From Candidatus Firestonebacteria bacterium RIFOXYA2_FULL_40_8 (GTDB lineage Bacteria; Oederibacteriota; D2-FULL-39-29), in NCBI GenBank assembly GCA_001778355.1, contig MFGS01000103.1, forward strand, positions 10,034 through 16,100: a stretch of DNA of 6,067 nt, read 5' to 3'. Of this stretch, positions 6,048-6,067 are shown piece by piece. Position 1 is the first letter of the stretch. Each line of letters starts with the position of its first letter. Made by a program: the position numbers and the translations under genes. The notes beneath the pieces were generated by a model. That model was not told the DNA's origin. It saw only the letters and a program-made list of their open reading frames with translations, and searched no databases.

Positions 6048-6067
6048 AAATTGAAATAGTTTAACGG

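Overview
The window holds one tightly packed minus-strand gene cluster (about 359-6034) followed by a 358-base AT-rich tail without a recognisable gene. Read in the direction of transcription, right to left, the order is yebC, ruvC, ruvA, ruvB, queH, a spoIID/lytB-type lipoprotein gene and queA. All seven proteins look full length with family motifs intact. The larger plus-strand open frames lie opposite these genes and look like shadows.

Organism: a bacterium of roughly 40-45% GC in coding DNA. A canonical RuvC argues against most Firmicutes, which usually use RecU. The lipobox on the SpoIID-like protein is therefore best read as a non-sporulating, probably diderm lineage that uses the SpoIID fold for wall remodelling. 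The combination yebC-ruvCAB plus spoIID-queA recalls deep-branching or candidate phyla such as the Omnitrophota/Elusimicrobiota neighbourhood. That placement is an inference with low confidence; the sequence carries no phylogenetic marker such as 16S rRNA.

Layout: yebC (translation factor/regulator family) has a good Shine-Dalgarno site and starts the visible cluster. ruvC follows after 3 bases, and ruvC/ruvA, ruvA/ruvB and ruvB/queH are joined by ATGA or GTGATG overlaps, so they are probably translationally coupled. A 40-base gap separates queH from the spoIID-like gene. It carries a strong sigma70-type promoter (TTGACG, 17-base spacer, TATACT) whose -35 box overlaps the queH stop and whose predicted transcript would be almost leaderless. 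spoIID and queA are again joined by ATGA. The cluster can therefore be read as two units: yebC-ruvCAB-queH, and spoIID-queA with its own promoter.

Functions: RuvA, RuvB and RuvC form the Holliday-junction branch-migration and resolution machine. QueA and QueH catalyse the last two steps of queuosine synthesis on tRNA (ribosyl transfer to give epoxyqueuosine, then reduction to queuosine). The SpoIID-like lipoprotein is a predicted peptidoglycan lytic transglycosylase. After queA, where many genomes carry tgt, composition falls to about 31% GC with a purine-rich plus strand, and no gene could be recognised. I found no clearly new system. The points most worth a second look are the promoter before spoIID, a substituted RuvA acidic pin, and the unexplained tail.
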